This document shows, one piece after another, positions 11,287 to 23,085 of a DNA stretch of 64,000 nucleotides; the stretch's first letter is position 1, and each line of letters opens with the position of its first letter. A program made the position numbers and the translations under genes. The notes under the pieces are model-generated. The model worked only from the letters and a program-made list of their open reading frames with translations. It did not search any database and was not told the DNA's origin. This stretch comes from Eptesicus fuscus (lineage: Eukaryota > Chordata > Mammalia > Chiroptera > Vespertilionidae), in NCBI RefSeq assembly GCF_027574615.1, contig NC_072482.1:76201825-76265824 (forward strand), written 5' to 3'.

Positions 11287-11999
11287 GGTCAAAATATATT
11301 GAGGATCCAGGCACAATATCAATATTATTATCTTATTTTTTTTCCACAGATGCAGCTGGCAGCAATTCCAGGTAAGCAGTAAAAGTGGGACCTTGATAAT
11401 TGACATTTTAACTTCCCTTCCTCCCTCAGCCCCACTCTACTGTATAGTCATTACATCTGAATCCAAGGACCAGTGACAAGTTCTAGAAACGGAGGTGCTA
11501 ATAACCTCCTACTGTCTCTGGAAACATAAAAATCATAGCAATATTTAAAGTTATCTTTTTAAAAGTTTATACTGAGTTCATCAACCCCCAAATCAACTGA
11601 AAATTATACAAATTCCTATAACTGGTACCTTCAGGCTAAAAAAATAAATAAAAGCAATTGAGAAAACAAATATTGGTTATAAAATAACAGCACCATTATA
11701 GAATGTTCTTATAATTGTTTAGATAGTTAAGTAACCACAGAGATCAAAATCTTAAAAAGTCTAGATTACTGTGCGCTGAAGTATTTGGTATAAGAAATAC
11801 TGTGCAACGTAAGTGGCCAAAGCTGTTTTACACACGTCTAATGTCTTCTCTTAGGGCTCCAAATACAGTCTCAGATTTGCCAGGATCACCCCTGTATACC
11901 AAATTTGTACTTGGAACACTGGGGACTAAACTTATGGTCCCCAGTCTAAGTCCCCAAAAGGACTTTCAGCTCTAAAAATCTCTAGAATATTTTGGTTAA
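11287..11999. other. AT-rich DNA, nothing recognised
   Basis: No exon or nameable repeat. Confidence 0.5.
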
Positions 12000-12242
12000 T
12001 CTAGTGGAGGATATACAATCATAATAGCTAAAACATATCAGACACAATTCTAAATGCTTAGATATATTTACATTTTGAATTCTCATAAGAACCCCATGTG
12101 CATTTTCTATTACACATGAGAAAACTGAAGCAAAACCAGTTTAAGTAACATGCTTATCATTACAGAGTTGTTAGTGTCAGATATGGGGCTCCAACCCAAG
12201 CAGCATGGCTCCATATTCTTAGTACTTAATCATTATGCTATA
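12000..12242 (-). mobile_element. MIR SINE, antisense
   Basis: The phrases TTGAATTCTCATAAGAACCC, TGAGAAAACTGAAGC and AAGTAACATGCTTATCATTA, ending in a GGGCTCCAACCCAAG box, follow the antisense MIR consensus over nearly its full length. Confidence 0.8.
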
Positions 12243-12619
12243 AAAATAAATGAGATATTCAGATTTCAAGTGCTATAAAATACCCATCTCTCCAGACATT
12301 TTCAGGATCCTTGGCTTACCTACTAGATCAGTGACTTCCCAATGGTCATGTGGGATATAAATACATTTCTACATCAATGCACACATATGAATCAGTTGAG
12401 CCTGAATTCGGAGCTTCAATTCTACTGAGATAATACCAGAAATTCCTGAGGTTGTTCTTAAGATTGTCTTGCCTTCCAATGGTCATAGTTATTCCCAATA
12501 TTCCCAATCTCATGGCAGAGAATATCCAGTGTCACCATCTCTGCTCTCATCCCCATTTACTTCAGGCATCATTAAACAAGGTCATTGGTGCCAATTCAAT
12601 GCCCACAGGAATCCCCAAT
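12243..12619. other. Unclassified DNA
   Basis: No exon or repeat family recognised. The 78-codon plus-strand frame at 12452-12688 shows no recognised motif. Confidence 0.45.
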
Positions 12620-13290
12620 TTGGGGTGTAGTGAAGAAGGAAACTTTGTTCAGTGCAAACAACTCAATTGTGATACAGTACAGCTGTGATACAGTACAGTT
12701 CAACTGTTGTGCTATAACTCAGTTATAAAACTGCACGGCTGTGGAACAGCTCTGGGGCAAGGCCCCTCTCCAAAGTATACAGCTTCCCTCTACTCCAGTG
12801 AGACATCTTCAGTGTGTTTCAGTTTCTGGGAAGCGGGTGGACGATAGGGAGTCAGTCTTCAGTCCTTGGTGGGAAGGAAAACTGTGCTCTCAGAGCCAGA
12901 GCAGAACTGAGGTAAATAGAAGTCCCTGCCCTGGACCCTGATTGGCCCATCCTCATACAAATGAGGACTCCAAATGCTCACTGATTTGTCCAAAAAACAC
13001 TGCCCTGATTGGTTAGAATGAGGCACTGTGATTGGTTGGTAAAGAAGCTAATGAAGATATAATTGTACAGCTCTGATTGGACAGGGAAAGTCTCAGTTGT
13101 GTTGCAATTCTAAGAACTAAGGCCTTTGTAAGGGTTCTGGGGTTTGAGAAGGCAAGAACACAGTGCAGGCAGGCAGTTCAGTGCAGGAGTCAGGCAGCTT
13201 AGTGCAGGCTTCTCCCTGCAGAGCTATTCAGAAAGGGCTTCGAGGCTCTGCACTTAAATTTGATCCCAGTTAGCCACAGGAGCCCTCCTT
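12620..13290 (+). mobile_element. LTR-like block with CCAAT-box array
   Basis: This block is GC-richer than its flanks and holds at least four copies of the reverse CCAAT box (CTGATTGG or TGATTGG) between about 12935 and 13085, with further worn copies. Short GTGCAGGCAG/AGTGCAGG repeats follow. Arrays of CCAAT boxes are a common feature of endogenous retroviral LTR promoters. There is no internal retroviral coding sequence, so it would be a solitary LTR. Boundaries and family are uncertain, and no clear TG..CA ends or target duplication were found. Confidence 0.4.
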
Positions 13291-13580
13291 AGTAGGTATC
13301 ATTTTTTCCCAGGGTCAACGGCTTTCACTCAACAGGAATTTACTTACCCCTGCTTACTGGAGATATTGAAATGACAAATATTGGTAATCACTTCAGTAAA
13401 TTCTCAGTCTAGAGCAAGATTTGAACTCATGTAACCTGTTACATTTCAATGTGGCAAGTGCTATCCTAAAGGTAGAAATTGTGAGCTTTGCAGTAAACAG
13501 AGCAGAAACATCCAATTCAACCTCTGGAGTTCAGAAGGACTTAACATTTGGTATCTTGAGTCATGAAAAAGAATTAGGAA
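13291..13580. other. Unclassified DNA
   Basis: No gene or nameable repeat between the LTR-like block and the next L2 relic. Confidence 0.45.
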
Positions 13581-13855
13581 ATGAAGTTTCAGGGGCAGAG
13601 AAGAGATGTCTTCCAGACAGAAAGAACCACATGCACAAAGAAATGAAATGGACATGGCCAGGATGTATTTGAGAAACACATATTCCATACAACTAGAGAA
13701 TAGATTTCCTGTGAGTGGGTGGTGAGAGATGAGAATGGCCACCTGAGCAAGGTTCTCTGCATGAAGATCCCTTTATGTTCTTTGACAAGAATTTTGGAAT
13801 TTGTCCTATAGACAAGAGGAAAGTTTTCAAAGAATTTTAAACCAAGGTAAAAATT
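13581..13855 (-). mobile_element. L2 LINE fragment, antisense
   Basis: ACCACATGCACAAAG, GGTGAGAGATGAGAATGGCC and TTTGGAATTTGTCCTATAGA follow the antisense L2 consensus in the right order. The copy is highly diverged. Confidence 0.6.
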
Positions 13856-14012
13856 GTGAACAAATGTGGTTGAACATCCTGGGGATAGGAAGGGGAGAGT
13901 CTTAGAAATTCACTATGTTAACCATTCCTTGCAAATGGTATATGCCAAGAAAAACTAAACCTTATTATACTAAGAAACTAAAAGCCCCAATGTCTTCAAA
14001 ATTATGCAGAAT

Positions 14013-14026
14013 GGGGGGGGGGGGGG
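14013..14026 (+). repeat. G14 homopolymer
   Basis: Fourteen consecutive G in AT-rich surroundings. It is a likely sequencing-length ambiguity and a possible quadruplex former. Confidence 0.95.
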
Positions 14027-14400
14027 ACTATTCATCTCACTTTAATTGTTGCATGTCTTCAGAAACACTGATAATGAAAAGGCATTTAAAAATCATTTAT
14101 GTGTACCCAGAACTTTGCTAGGTATTTTCCTGAGTGAAGCCCAAAAACTAAAGTCAACAATTCAGGAAATAAAACAGAGCTAAATTTTAAAATCTTCTTG
14201 GGTCAACAAAGCAAAATAAAACAGGAGCATCATCTTAACACCTGAAAGTTCATGTGAAACATTTTGCAAGTACTACTGTCCTTCACAAACTTATTGAGAT
14301 TTGCATTCTTTAAGTGACCTACTAGAAGCAAAGTCTGATATCTGTGTAAGTTTGAGATTACTGAAAACCTCCAAAAGGACATTTGAACATGGCTCACCAA

Positions 14401-14510
14401 TCTTGTGATTAAATTTAGTTAGAATTACTAGTCATAATCACCCATTTGCATTAAATTTGGCTAGAATCACTGGAGTCATGTTCATGAATATGCATTTGCA
14501 TTAAAATATA
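14401..14510 (+). repeat. Imperfect tandem duplication with octamer sites
   Basis: Two related units of about 50 bases each contain an ATTAAATTT(A/G)G(T/C)TAGAAT block and end in ATTTGCATTAAA. ATTTGCAT is the POU/octamer motif and occurs twice here. No transcript evidence. Confidence 0.6.
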
Positions 14511-15299
14511 AAATTTTAAATGAAAAGAATTAGCTAATTCAGAGACCTATTGACTCCCCAGGTCATCATCACTTTCAACATACTGGACGCACTAAAGTAG
14601 AAATATTCAGTCTCTTAGAACATTCAGGTGTTTTCAAATCCTTTAACATTAGGGAGTTCAGAATCAGAGGTGAAATGTAATGAATAGATAGTCCCTCTGG
14701 GTATATGCAGAGGTCTGTAAATTGTGTATATGACCTTGCAGAGAATAAGCTCTCCCAGTATGTGGTACACCTACTTGATTAGGGATAGAATTTCAAATTT
14801 AATGCTATTGATTTTGTGAGTAGCATTAAACTTAATGGCATACAAATGTAAATTTTTATCATTTCATTGTGGTCTTTCACAAGAAACATCACTTTCAGTT
14901 TAAAAAGAAAGGAGGAAAGAAAAACAGAAAAAGGATCAATAATTCACATTAAAATTTAAGGTCAGTTCAATTTATGTCACTGCTGATGTTTCTTCATAAA
15001 ATCTTTAAAGGAAAAAAAAAAGATGCTCTAATAATACAAATATTTTTGTGTACAAATTCGATGTGCCTACATCAGACCTATTACTCTAGGTGGGAAACCT
15101 TTTAACTATTTTCATTTTCTCAGTACTAAACTGAAATAAAGTTACAGACAGGTTAATAATATCCAAGTGATACTAGCATGGACAGACATACCTTTTGCCT
15201 ATGTTATTACACTGAAGATATTTTGTGGTATTTGAGAGATGTCTTTGTTCCGTTTTATTTCTGTTTTTGTTTTGTTTTGGCTTGGTTTTGTTTTAGTGG
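14511..15299. other. AT-rich DNA, nothing recognised
   Basis: No exon or nameable repeat. A TTTTG-rich tract lies near 15255-15295. Confidence 0.5.
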
Positions 15300-15565
15300 A
15301 TGGCACACTAACATACTAGAGCAGGTTCTCTGATCGGGCCACTTGCGTCAGAAGACTTGCTCACATTTGCAGTGATATTTCACACACCGAAGAGCCTCAG
15401 AGAGACTTTGGGAGGCTGCGATGATCGGAAGGCAGAGTTGGTGAGTGATCTGAAGGCCACCACGTCCTGAGCAGTGGATATGTCCAGTGAATATATCCAG
15501 AACAGTGGATACCAGTATTTCTCTAGTGGGCAGCGAGTCACTTTTCACTTGAATAAAAGGGTATG
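15300..15565. other. GC-richer unclassified island in AT-rich DNA
   Basis: About 260 bases with several CpGs and little simple sequence, bounded on the right by AATAAAAGG. A 66-codon minus-strand frame (15348-15548) is open but resembles no protein I know. It may be an LTR remnant, a noncoding exon or an unclassified repeat. Confidence 0.3.
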
Positions 15566-16290
15566 TGGCTGAATAAATAAGTGAAAAATGAAAACCACTG
15601 CTTCAGTGAAAAAAAAAAAGACATTAACATTTTAAAGCAAGATTAATAATGACAATACAAAAGTGTTTACCTAGAGAAAACCTTAAAACTGCAAAGTCTG
15701 ATATCTGTATAAGCTGAAAATATTTCCAAAATATGAATGACCCTATTATAATTTAAACTTGCCTCTAGTAACTCATGATGCAGTCTTTATTAATTGGTTC
15801 AATATAAATGTGTAGATTTGAGAATCATAACCAGCATTCAGGCTTGAAACAAACAAAAAAACTACCCTGTAAGACTAATTACGTCTAACCAATAGATAAG
15901 GCTTGAAAAGGGAAATTCTACATGTGAGTTCAATATTAAAAAGATCTAGTAATAAGTTCTTGATGTTTGGGAAGCATTCCAGAGTAAGTTTCCTCAAATT
16001 AAAGTCATTTGCCACCAATCTTCATGATTTTGGCTATTTCAGCCAAGCACTTGTTCACTGTTATTTAATATGTTTCTTTAAATAGGTGCTTTTTAAAATT
16101 ATTTTTACTTCAATACTTTTTTGGCCTTGTCTTAAACAGTATTTTTCATGAAAGTATACGCTTAAAATGAAATTTAACACTTTTTTCTAATGTGCTTAGA
16201 AATAAATACATAACTAATAATATAAAAATAAAATGTTTGTTTGAGTACCACCTAAAATGAACTCATATATGATTGTTGGGAGCACACTGC
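15566..16290. other. AT-rich DNA, nothing recognised
   Basis: No gene or repeat recognised. Confidence 0.5.
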
Positions 16291-16505
16291 TTCAGGATAA
16301 GGGATCTGGGGTCAGACTACAGAGTTGGGATCCTGGTTCCATTCCACTGCATGCCTTGGTCTCAGTTTCCTCATCTGTAAAATGGGAATAATTAAAGCAC
16401 CTAATTTATTACGTAGTTGAGCAGATTAGATTAGCTAATCCACATAAACACTCTGAAGTATTTTTCATGAAGTAAATCCTAAGTAAAAGTCAGCTATGAT
16501 TTGAT
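16291..16505 (+). mobile_element. MIR SINE, sense
   Basis: Contains the textbook MIR core: GATCTGGGGTCAGACTACAG, TTGGGATCCTGGTTCCA, CTCAGTTTCCTCATCTGTAA and AATGGGAATAATTAAAGCAC, followed by the diverged 3' part ending in AAAAGTCAGCTATGATT. One of the best preserved MIRs in the window. Confidence 0.92.
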
Positions 16506-19500
16506 GATGAAGATGAGTGATGATAATGATTATTAAGCAGAAAAATTGCAACTGTACAAAAACCAAACTGGCAATTTTTATTTTAAAATATACTTTAAGA
16601 TATACATATATGTAAGAAAATATACTTCAGATATGAAATTTCAAGATGGCTATTTTATATTGGCTTAATAAAACTTCACTTTGAAATTACTAGTATTCCA
16701 ATGTGATCATAGCAATTTCAAGTTTACCTAAAAATTTCAATCTAAAAAAAATGTACCTGTGATGAAATAATATTAAAAAATCCTAACATGATAATACATC
16801 CTTTGTTCATACATTAAAATATATTCACCACTGTACATAAATAAAAGCTTTAAAATGTGACTATTTTGTATTAAAATGTTTCATATGGGGGAAATTTAGA
16901 ATTTCTGGCATTTTAATATGGTGTTATTCTTCATCAGCCATGCACTGAAATCTCAGGGTGAGGAAAGGGCCAGACCAATGCTGAAAGGTTTCAAATATCA
17001 AACTGTACTATTATGTCAGTGCCCTAAGATCAATTAGCACCTTTCAATGACAGAAAAGGTTACCCTGAGACTCAGAGGTTCGCTCTCTGAAACTGTTTTA
17101 AACACCAAATAAATGTGGTTTTGATAACTTAAAATGGTTTCTATTTTTAAATTAATCTGTTTCATCTCTTTTTCTAAAAGAGGGAAAAGAGTTGGGGAAA
17201 TAAGAAAAGTGCTATTCATTTTCAGACCTTCTCTCCTAGTAAAAACATGGATGGGGACATGATAAGAACCGCCAAACTTTCAAGAGCAAAATGGTGTATC
17301 GTGAAGGCTTATTATATTAATGTGCAGGGCCACATGTAAAGCTAGGTGACAGTAATGTTTACAAAGTCTTCAAACTCAAAAGCAATCGAACTTGCTTGTT
17401 CTGCTTTTGAATATGTGATTCTTCCACTTGAGTTCAAGCTCAATGATACCAAGTTTGGCTCCAGCTACCATTTAATGAATATTCAGTGCCCTCCACATTA
17501 AAGCACATCTAACTGCAAAATGCAGTATTGCAGATACTGTAATTAAATACACATTGCATCTCACCCATTTCTAGAACGAATGCCTGAGAGAGCATGTTAT
17601 TTCTTAGTTCACTGGGAAAAATTCACGAGAGAAGCAGGTACACTGCAACTTCATCCCATTCCTCCTTGGTGTTGATTTCATTCACCTAGTAACCATTGTA
17701 ATAAAATCCCCAACTGTATTTCTGAATACAGTTAGTTTAAGATACTCTACAGGGAAACATATTATAAGAGTTTAGAATATGTAAGAATAATATCCATTTG
17801 TAAAAGAAACTGTCATGATTATGTTCTCAGTGAAAAAATAAGGCGTTTGGTAGTTTGTTTAGCTCTTCAATGAGAGGATTCAAAACGTCTTCTACTTTTG
17901 ATAGCACGCTTTTCTGTTTGTTTCTTAAATGAGTGATCTGAAATATTTACAACCAGACAGTACCTAATTTTAGGTTTTAAGTGCTTTAACAGCTCCATGA
18001 AATATGATCAGCAGCTGCAATACAGAACTATGGTGAATAAACTCCTTATAAAGGGGGGCCTGTTTTTACTGACTGTTCAGTGTTCCTGCATTTACCTCCG
18101 AGAAGGGGGGAAAATGATAATGAGAAAACATAATAACTACTTGCACTCTTGAATTACTTAACACTTCACTAAGTCTTGAAAAGGATTATCTCCCCTCTTC
18201 TTGAATTCTGCATAAAAAGTTCTGTTGGGTGAAATAAGTTTTTTAATTTTATTATTTGAGGGTTAGTGAACTTTCCAACCTCCTAACTTTTCATAACAAT
18301 AGTTATGTGGTTGTGTGTGTGTGTTTTTTACCATTCTAACTTTCTAAAACTTCTGAATAATTCAATTCCAATGCATAAATTTTTAAAAAATGAAATACCA
18401 AGCCACACAAATATATTTTTAGATATGGCATCAGCCATTTAGAGCTTGCAACAGAGATTGAAAACATGAAACTGGACACTATTTCTCGTGGCTATGTAAA
18501 ATTTATTTACACCCCAAATCACAATATAAATAAAAAAAGGAAACTCTTAGATATGAAGAACTTGTTTTTCCTTTTATTTTAACTCAAAGAGGTTTTTTAA
18601 AAGAAAAAAATTATAGCAAAATGAAAAACTCATCTTGCAGACTTCCCTCAAAAAAGAAACTTTTATGCAGACAAATTTTTCAACTAGCTTCTACAAATCC
18701 TCTAGAATTCAGTATCTGTATTTTTAATAATAATAATAATTGTTCTTGAACCAATTTTTATACAAACTTTGCATTTTTTTAATTTTTAAAATTGAACATA
18801 TTATTTAAAATACATATTAACTATTAATATATACATAAAACTTTTCATTTTGTACAGGAGAAATTAAGTTTCTAATATCCAATAAAATAAATACTTACTA
18901 ATAAAGATAATCAAGTTTTGTTTTTTTTATTTCAGTTGTTTAAGAAACAACCTCTAATTATGAAGGCCTTAAAATGTTGAAGCATATTATTTTCAGGAAT
19001 TTGACAAAGGAAAACAGGCTTTTGAAAACCACATAGATTTTAGACCCTCACTTGTTATGAAAGACAAGGCTACAGCCCTTAATAAAAAAAAAAAAAAAGG
19101 GGGGGGGGGGAACAGTTTCCAGATAATCTAATTATGTTACTTTGAAAGCTGTAACTGTCAAAGGTTTTTACTATCTTGCGCAGTCATTTCTAGAGGTTGG
19201 TTTAACGCTGAATGACTTACAACTTTTAATCAGGTGGAACAAGCTATTTTATGGTTTATAATAACAATAAAATTGGATGCAGTTATATCTGCGTTTGGTA
19301 TTGTTGCCATAAAAATTGGACTCTGGCAGTCTAGCCCCACACAGAACAGTTTGTCTCTTGTTACTTCTGCTACCTATTTCTTGAGATACCTAGTTACTTT
19401 TTTTTAAATACACAAATGCCTTTGAATGCAGTCCTAAAATGCACCCTACCACGTATCCAGTATTTTGTTTTAGTATTCTTCCCCTCCGCACCCTTTCCTA

Positions 19501-19718
19501 CTTTTTGGTTGCCGGACTTATTATAAACTGTCCAGAAATATTTTAAAATAAAATAAAATAAAGCAATGTTTCTGCTTAGGAAGCTCCACCCGGAAAGGAA
19601 AGGGGTCCAATCCTTGTCCTGAGGAGGTTTTTAAAAACGCAACAAAGACAGCCCAACAAAGAAAAAAACCGCCGTCACCTTGCAGTACTGTCAGTCACCT
19701 ACGCCTCAAGGAAACTTC
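16506..19718. other. Repeat-poor AT-rich DNA flanking the CpG island
   Basis: About 3.2 kb without any repeat family I can name and without an exon I can support. A stretch this free of insertions next to a CpG island is compatible with constrained noncoding DNA, but conservation cannot be read from one genome. Simple tracts include AAT units near 18727-18739. Confidence 0.45.
19084..19110 (+). repeat. A15-G12 compound homopolymer
   Basis: Fifteen A are followed directly by twelve G. It is prone to slippage and assembly error. Confidence 0.95.
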
Positions 19719-20654
19719 AGAAGCTGCTGAAGGGGGGAGCCCGCGGTTGCTAAAACGCTCCGAAGACTCCCCACCTAAATCCCGCAGGAGCCCGCCCTGG
19801 AACTGACAGGCGCCCGAGCTCGGGTGCAAGAAGTGGCTGCTGCCGGGGAGAGGAACAAAATGCCAGATTCGAGGAGATCCATTTCGCCCCGTCAGTTACG
19901 TTGATCCCAGGGTGCCAAGCCAAAGGGGGGTGAGGGAGAAAGAAAACTGTTAAGTATGAGCTCTTAATGTGAAACCCAACCTGTTGGTTCTCTTAGGTAT
20001 CAGATTTTGGAAGTGTCTGTAATGACAGCCAGGAAAGCAAATTAATGGCCAACAGCCCACTGGGTTTGAACACGAGACTCCTGTTACCTCCTCCCGGATC
20101 AAGTACACAGGACACACGCACACGGAGGTGCTCCACGTGGGACTGCTCTGCAACCAAAACACACGCCCCTTCCCTCTTCCGCGCCGGGGCCGACAGGGCC
20201 TGAGGACCCGCACCCTCCTCCACTGCCTCCGGCTGGGATTCGGGAACGACTGCCCGCTCCGCTCCGCAGTGCAGGGGAGAGGGGAGACCAGACCGTCTCC
20301 AAACACCCGCTCCCCCCCGCCCCACACACACACCCAAAGCACAAGCCCCCCTAGTCTTCAAGGGAAGGGGGCAGAGAGGTGGTGGTGAGGGGAGGCACCG
20401 CCACCCCAACGAGGGAAGAGATGACAAAAGTGTCGCCACCCCTCTCTCTGCCAAAGGGACTGGGTCGGAAAAGTCCCTGATCGCTCCAGGCTGGTACGAA
20501 TAACGCGTGCAAAGAAAGGAGCATCTTGCAAGCGCTAACTAAACGGAAGTTCTGGCTGCTGTGTGGCCCGAAAGAAACCCATCACGCACACGGTCTACTT
20601 CCAAACCCCGCTCCACGGTGAGAAAACAGGGAGCCGGTCCCAGTCCCGCGCTCA

Positions 20655-20668
20655 CCCCCCCCCCCCCC
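20655..20668 (+). repeat. C14 homopolymer in the CpG island
   Basis: Fourteen C in a row, followed by GACCCC. The minus strand is a candidate quadruplex. The length in an assembly is unreliable. Confidence 0.95.
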
Positions 20669-21461
20669 GACCCCGAACCACAAGGCGTGGAAACGAGAGA
20701 AAACCTGCTCCCCCAGCCAGGTCCCTGGGTTTGGAGAAGTTATCATCCCTCCCTGGCATCCGCGTCCCGAGCCCAATGAACGCGACTCCTCTGACAAGGC
20801 GCCTGTGATTCCCCCGGACCCCGGCAAACTGCGGGAGGGGTGCTGACCACGCCGCCCCAAAACGGTGCAAGTAGACTGGGCTGGCCGCGGTCTGCAAGCC
20901 CCGTTCGCGCCTTGGAGATTCGAGCCACCAGCCCTGAACGTACAACAGGCGCCCGGCAGCGTGAAAACAAATCCCAGGCGTCCGTCCGGGGCCTTCCCCG
21001 GACCTGGGTCCGCATCCTCGCGCCACACTTATCTAGGGGGGGCTCATCCCGAAGGAATAAATGCCTCCGGGTGGAGGGGAGACCCAGAGGAGCGCGTCTC
21101 TGCGAGGCAGGGCGGGGTGCAGGTAGCGAGCGGCGCGCTGGGTTCGGCACGGGCTCCAACGCGCGCCCGCAAGCGGCAGGGAGGCTCAGCCCGGCCTTTC
21201 GGGGCGCGGGGGGCTGACTCCAGCACAGAATGTAACGCCGAAGTCCGAGCGGCCGGGGCCCTCCGGGGTGCGGCACTCGGCCTCTGAGCGCCCGCCGGGG
21301 ACCCTGATGCCTGCGGGGACCCTGGTCCCTGCGCTGTCCCGCTCCGCGCCCTCGGTCCCCAGCGCCCGCGCACTTTTCCCCGGTGGAGTTTACGGGCCCC
21401 TTGAACCTGAACCCCAGCGGGCGAGCCCCAGGACCCGGGGGTCGAAAGAAGGAGCACTCAC

Positions 21462-21850
21462 CTCCTGCCGCCCCGATCGCCTCGGGATCCTGAAGTTCAA
21501 GTGTCTGTCCCAGCAGCGGGTCCGTGGGTCCGTATTTAGGGATTTATTGTCGTGCTTTCCAGTGTGGAAGTTCCCCCTTCGCGCTGTGCCTCTGGTGAAA
21601 ACAGGACATCCCCTTCGGTCACCCCCCTCCAACAAATAGCGTACACAAGTGGGGGAGAGACGGGGCGGGGGACCAGCCGGCTCCGAGGGGGAGGAGGAAA
21701 GGAGAGGAGCCAAAAACTCGGGACTGACGACAAGGGGGGGAAAAAAAAGTAGAAGAAAAGAAAAAGACCAGGCGGCGCCCCGCCACCGCAGTCGTCACTC
21801 CCCAGCGTTTCCCAGAGCTCTGTCCCCCTCGGAAAGGGGAGCAGCGACAA
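21462..21850 (-). other. Candidate noncoding first exon, minus strand
   Basis: On the minus strand the sequence ending GGGGCGGCAGGAG is followed by GTGAGT, a near-consensus splice donor, so position 21462 would be the last exon base. Upstream (rightward) lies a GC-rich pyrimidine-rich leader with a TTTCTTTT tract, and the E-box CACGTG sits near 21855. This looks like a 5' untranslated first exon driven from the CpG island. Two minus-strand frames cross it (21390-21713, running past the donor, and 21536-21856) but neither resembles a known protein. The start coordinate of the transcript is a guess. It could also be a chance donor in GC-rich DNA. Confidence 0.45.
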
Positions 21851-22387
21851 CTTCACGTGGACGGACTCGAAGTTTTGCGCGGACGCCGAGAGCGGCGGAG
21901 CGTGCGCCGTGCCGCGGGCAGCCTCGCACTTGCGCGCGGGGTTGGGGGCGGGGGACTCCGCCGCCGCCCGCGCCCGCGGCCACTGGAGGCTGCCGGAGGC
22001 CCCGAGGCAGGCTGCGAGGGCCAGCGCTGCGAGGCGATCTGCCTCTTTTTTTATTCGATCTCGGGTGACGGTTGCCTGTTGTCATCGTTTGCGGTCCTGC
22101 GTGGGGAACCCGCTCGGGACCCTGGGCGTCCCCGGTGGCGCCGCGGTAATCTCCACGCTCTCGGCGCCGGCCCCACCCCGCCCCCAACCGTCCAGGCACC
22201 GGCCGGCCTCTGCGACCTCCGGGTGGAGGGGAGGGACCCGCGACCGCACTCCCCTGCCCGGACCGGGGAACTGCGGTCGGTCCCCACCTGCTCCTGCGGG
22301 GCAGTCACCGAATCGCCTCTAATCCTGCCAATGCCCTGTCCCCGGGTGTAGGCCACTGCGGACGGACGTCCTGATGGACTCCTTTCC

Positions 22388-22396
22388 ACTTACCCA
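22388..22396 (-). other. Second candidate splice donor, minus strand
   Basis: Minus-strand CCCTGG/GTAAGT is a strong donor at the island's right edge, with the last exon base at 22394. It could end an alternative upstream first exon of the same gene. Confidence 0.35.
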
Positions 22397-22400
22397 GGGG

Positions 22401-22915
22401 TGGAGACACAGGGACTTCGCCTACTTGCAACAACGTAAAATAAAAAACGAACCCACGCCTGACTGGGGAGCTTTCACTGAAGGGAAGAAATACCCTTTTT
22501 CGTGAGGATGTATGCTAGGAACGAGTGAGCAGTCTGGGGATAGGCTGTGCTGGGAAGGGCCTGGGCCCTTTCCAGCGCTGGGCGCAGGTATAGGCATCCC
22601 TCCCAGACGCCCAAAGGTCAGGCAGCGACGACTGACTTCCAAGGCGGCGTCAGAGCTTCCCCAGGCACATTGCTGAAGTGACATTTCGTGCCTGAGCCTT
22701 CTCTGCGCATGTACTATGCACCCACATAGGATTGCGCACGTGTTTATCACAGCCAGAGCCTGAAGCAAAGTGGACAATAAACAATACATACATTTTGCAT
22801 CCATTTAATCACCTCCTCCTAAAACCTGTTGTCTATTTCCGGAGCATCGTCTTTGTCACATCAATGATGTGTTTTCGTGTATTGAGAACTTACTGAGCGG
22901 CCATGGCCATCAGTC
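22401..22915. other. Island shore, nothing recognised
   Basis: GC content declines across this stretch. A 127-codon minus-strand frame (22421-22804) is open but shows no recognised domain. It lies upstream of the candidate donor at 22394, so part of it could be in a leader exon. Confidence 0.4.
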
Positions 22916-23085
22916 TTTATACTGGCCACTTGTACTGTGAGTTCATTTAATTTCATAACTCTACAATGATTATTTAAACCGGTATAAGAGCTAAGTAAAC
23001 TGAGGCCCAAAGAAACCTAAATAACTTTCCCAGAGACAAACGCAGTGGTCTCTAACCACATAGCCTATATTTCAACTAGCAGCCT
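22916..23085 (-). mobile_element. MIR SINE, antisense
   Basis: Shows TTTCATAACTCTACAATGAT, AGTAAACTGAGGCCCAAAGA, TAACTTTCCCAGAGAC and a TAGCC-type end, which follow the antisense MIR order. Confidence 0.8.

Larger units (their letters stand above)
19719..22400 (-). promoter_or_regulatory. CpG island, likely promoter of unidentified gene
   Basis: GC content and CpG density rise sharply between about 19.7 and 22.4 kb against strongly AT-rich flanks, with the densest part at 20.9-22.3 kb. Several GC-box words (GGGGCGGGG, CCGCCC) and an E-box CACGTG near 21855 are present. Two minus-strand splice donors (exon ends at 21462 and 22394) suggest transcription leftward. Many overlapping open frames occur on both strands, but they are what GC-rich DNA gives by chance and none encodes a protein I recognise. 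The CpG island is firm, the minus direction is moderately supported, and the gene is unknown. A divergent transcript on the plus strand is possible; a weaker plus-strand donor, CACG/GTGAGA, lies at about 20619. Confidence 0.8.

Noticed and set aside
20582..22389. Many long overlapping open frames on both strands in the CpG island (up to 177 codons)
   Set aside because: GC-rich DNA has few stop codons, so such frames are expected. They overlap in several frames, are rich in P, G, R and A, and show no domain, signal peptide or known start region.
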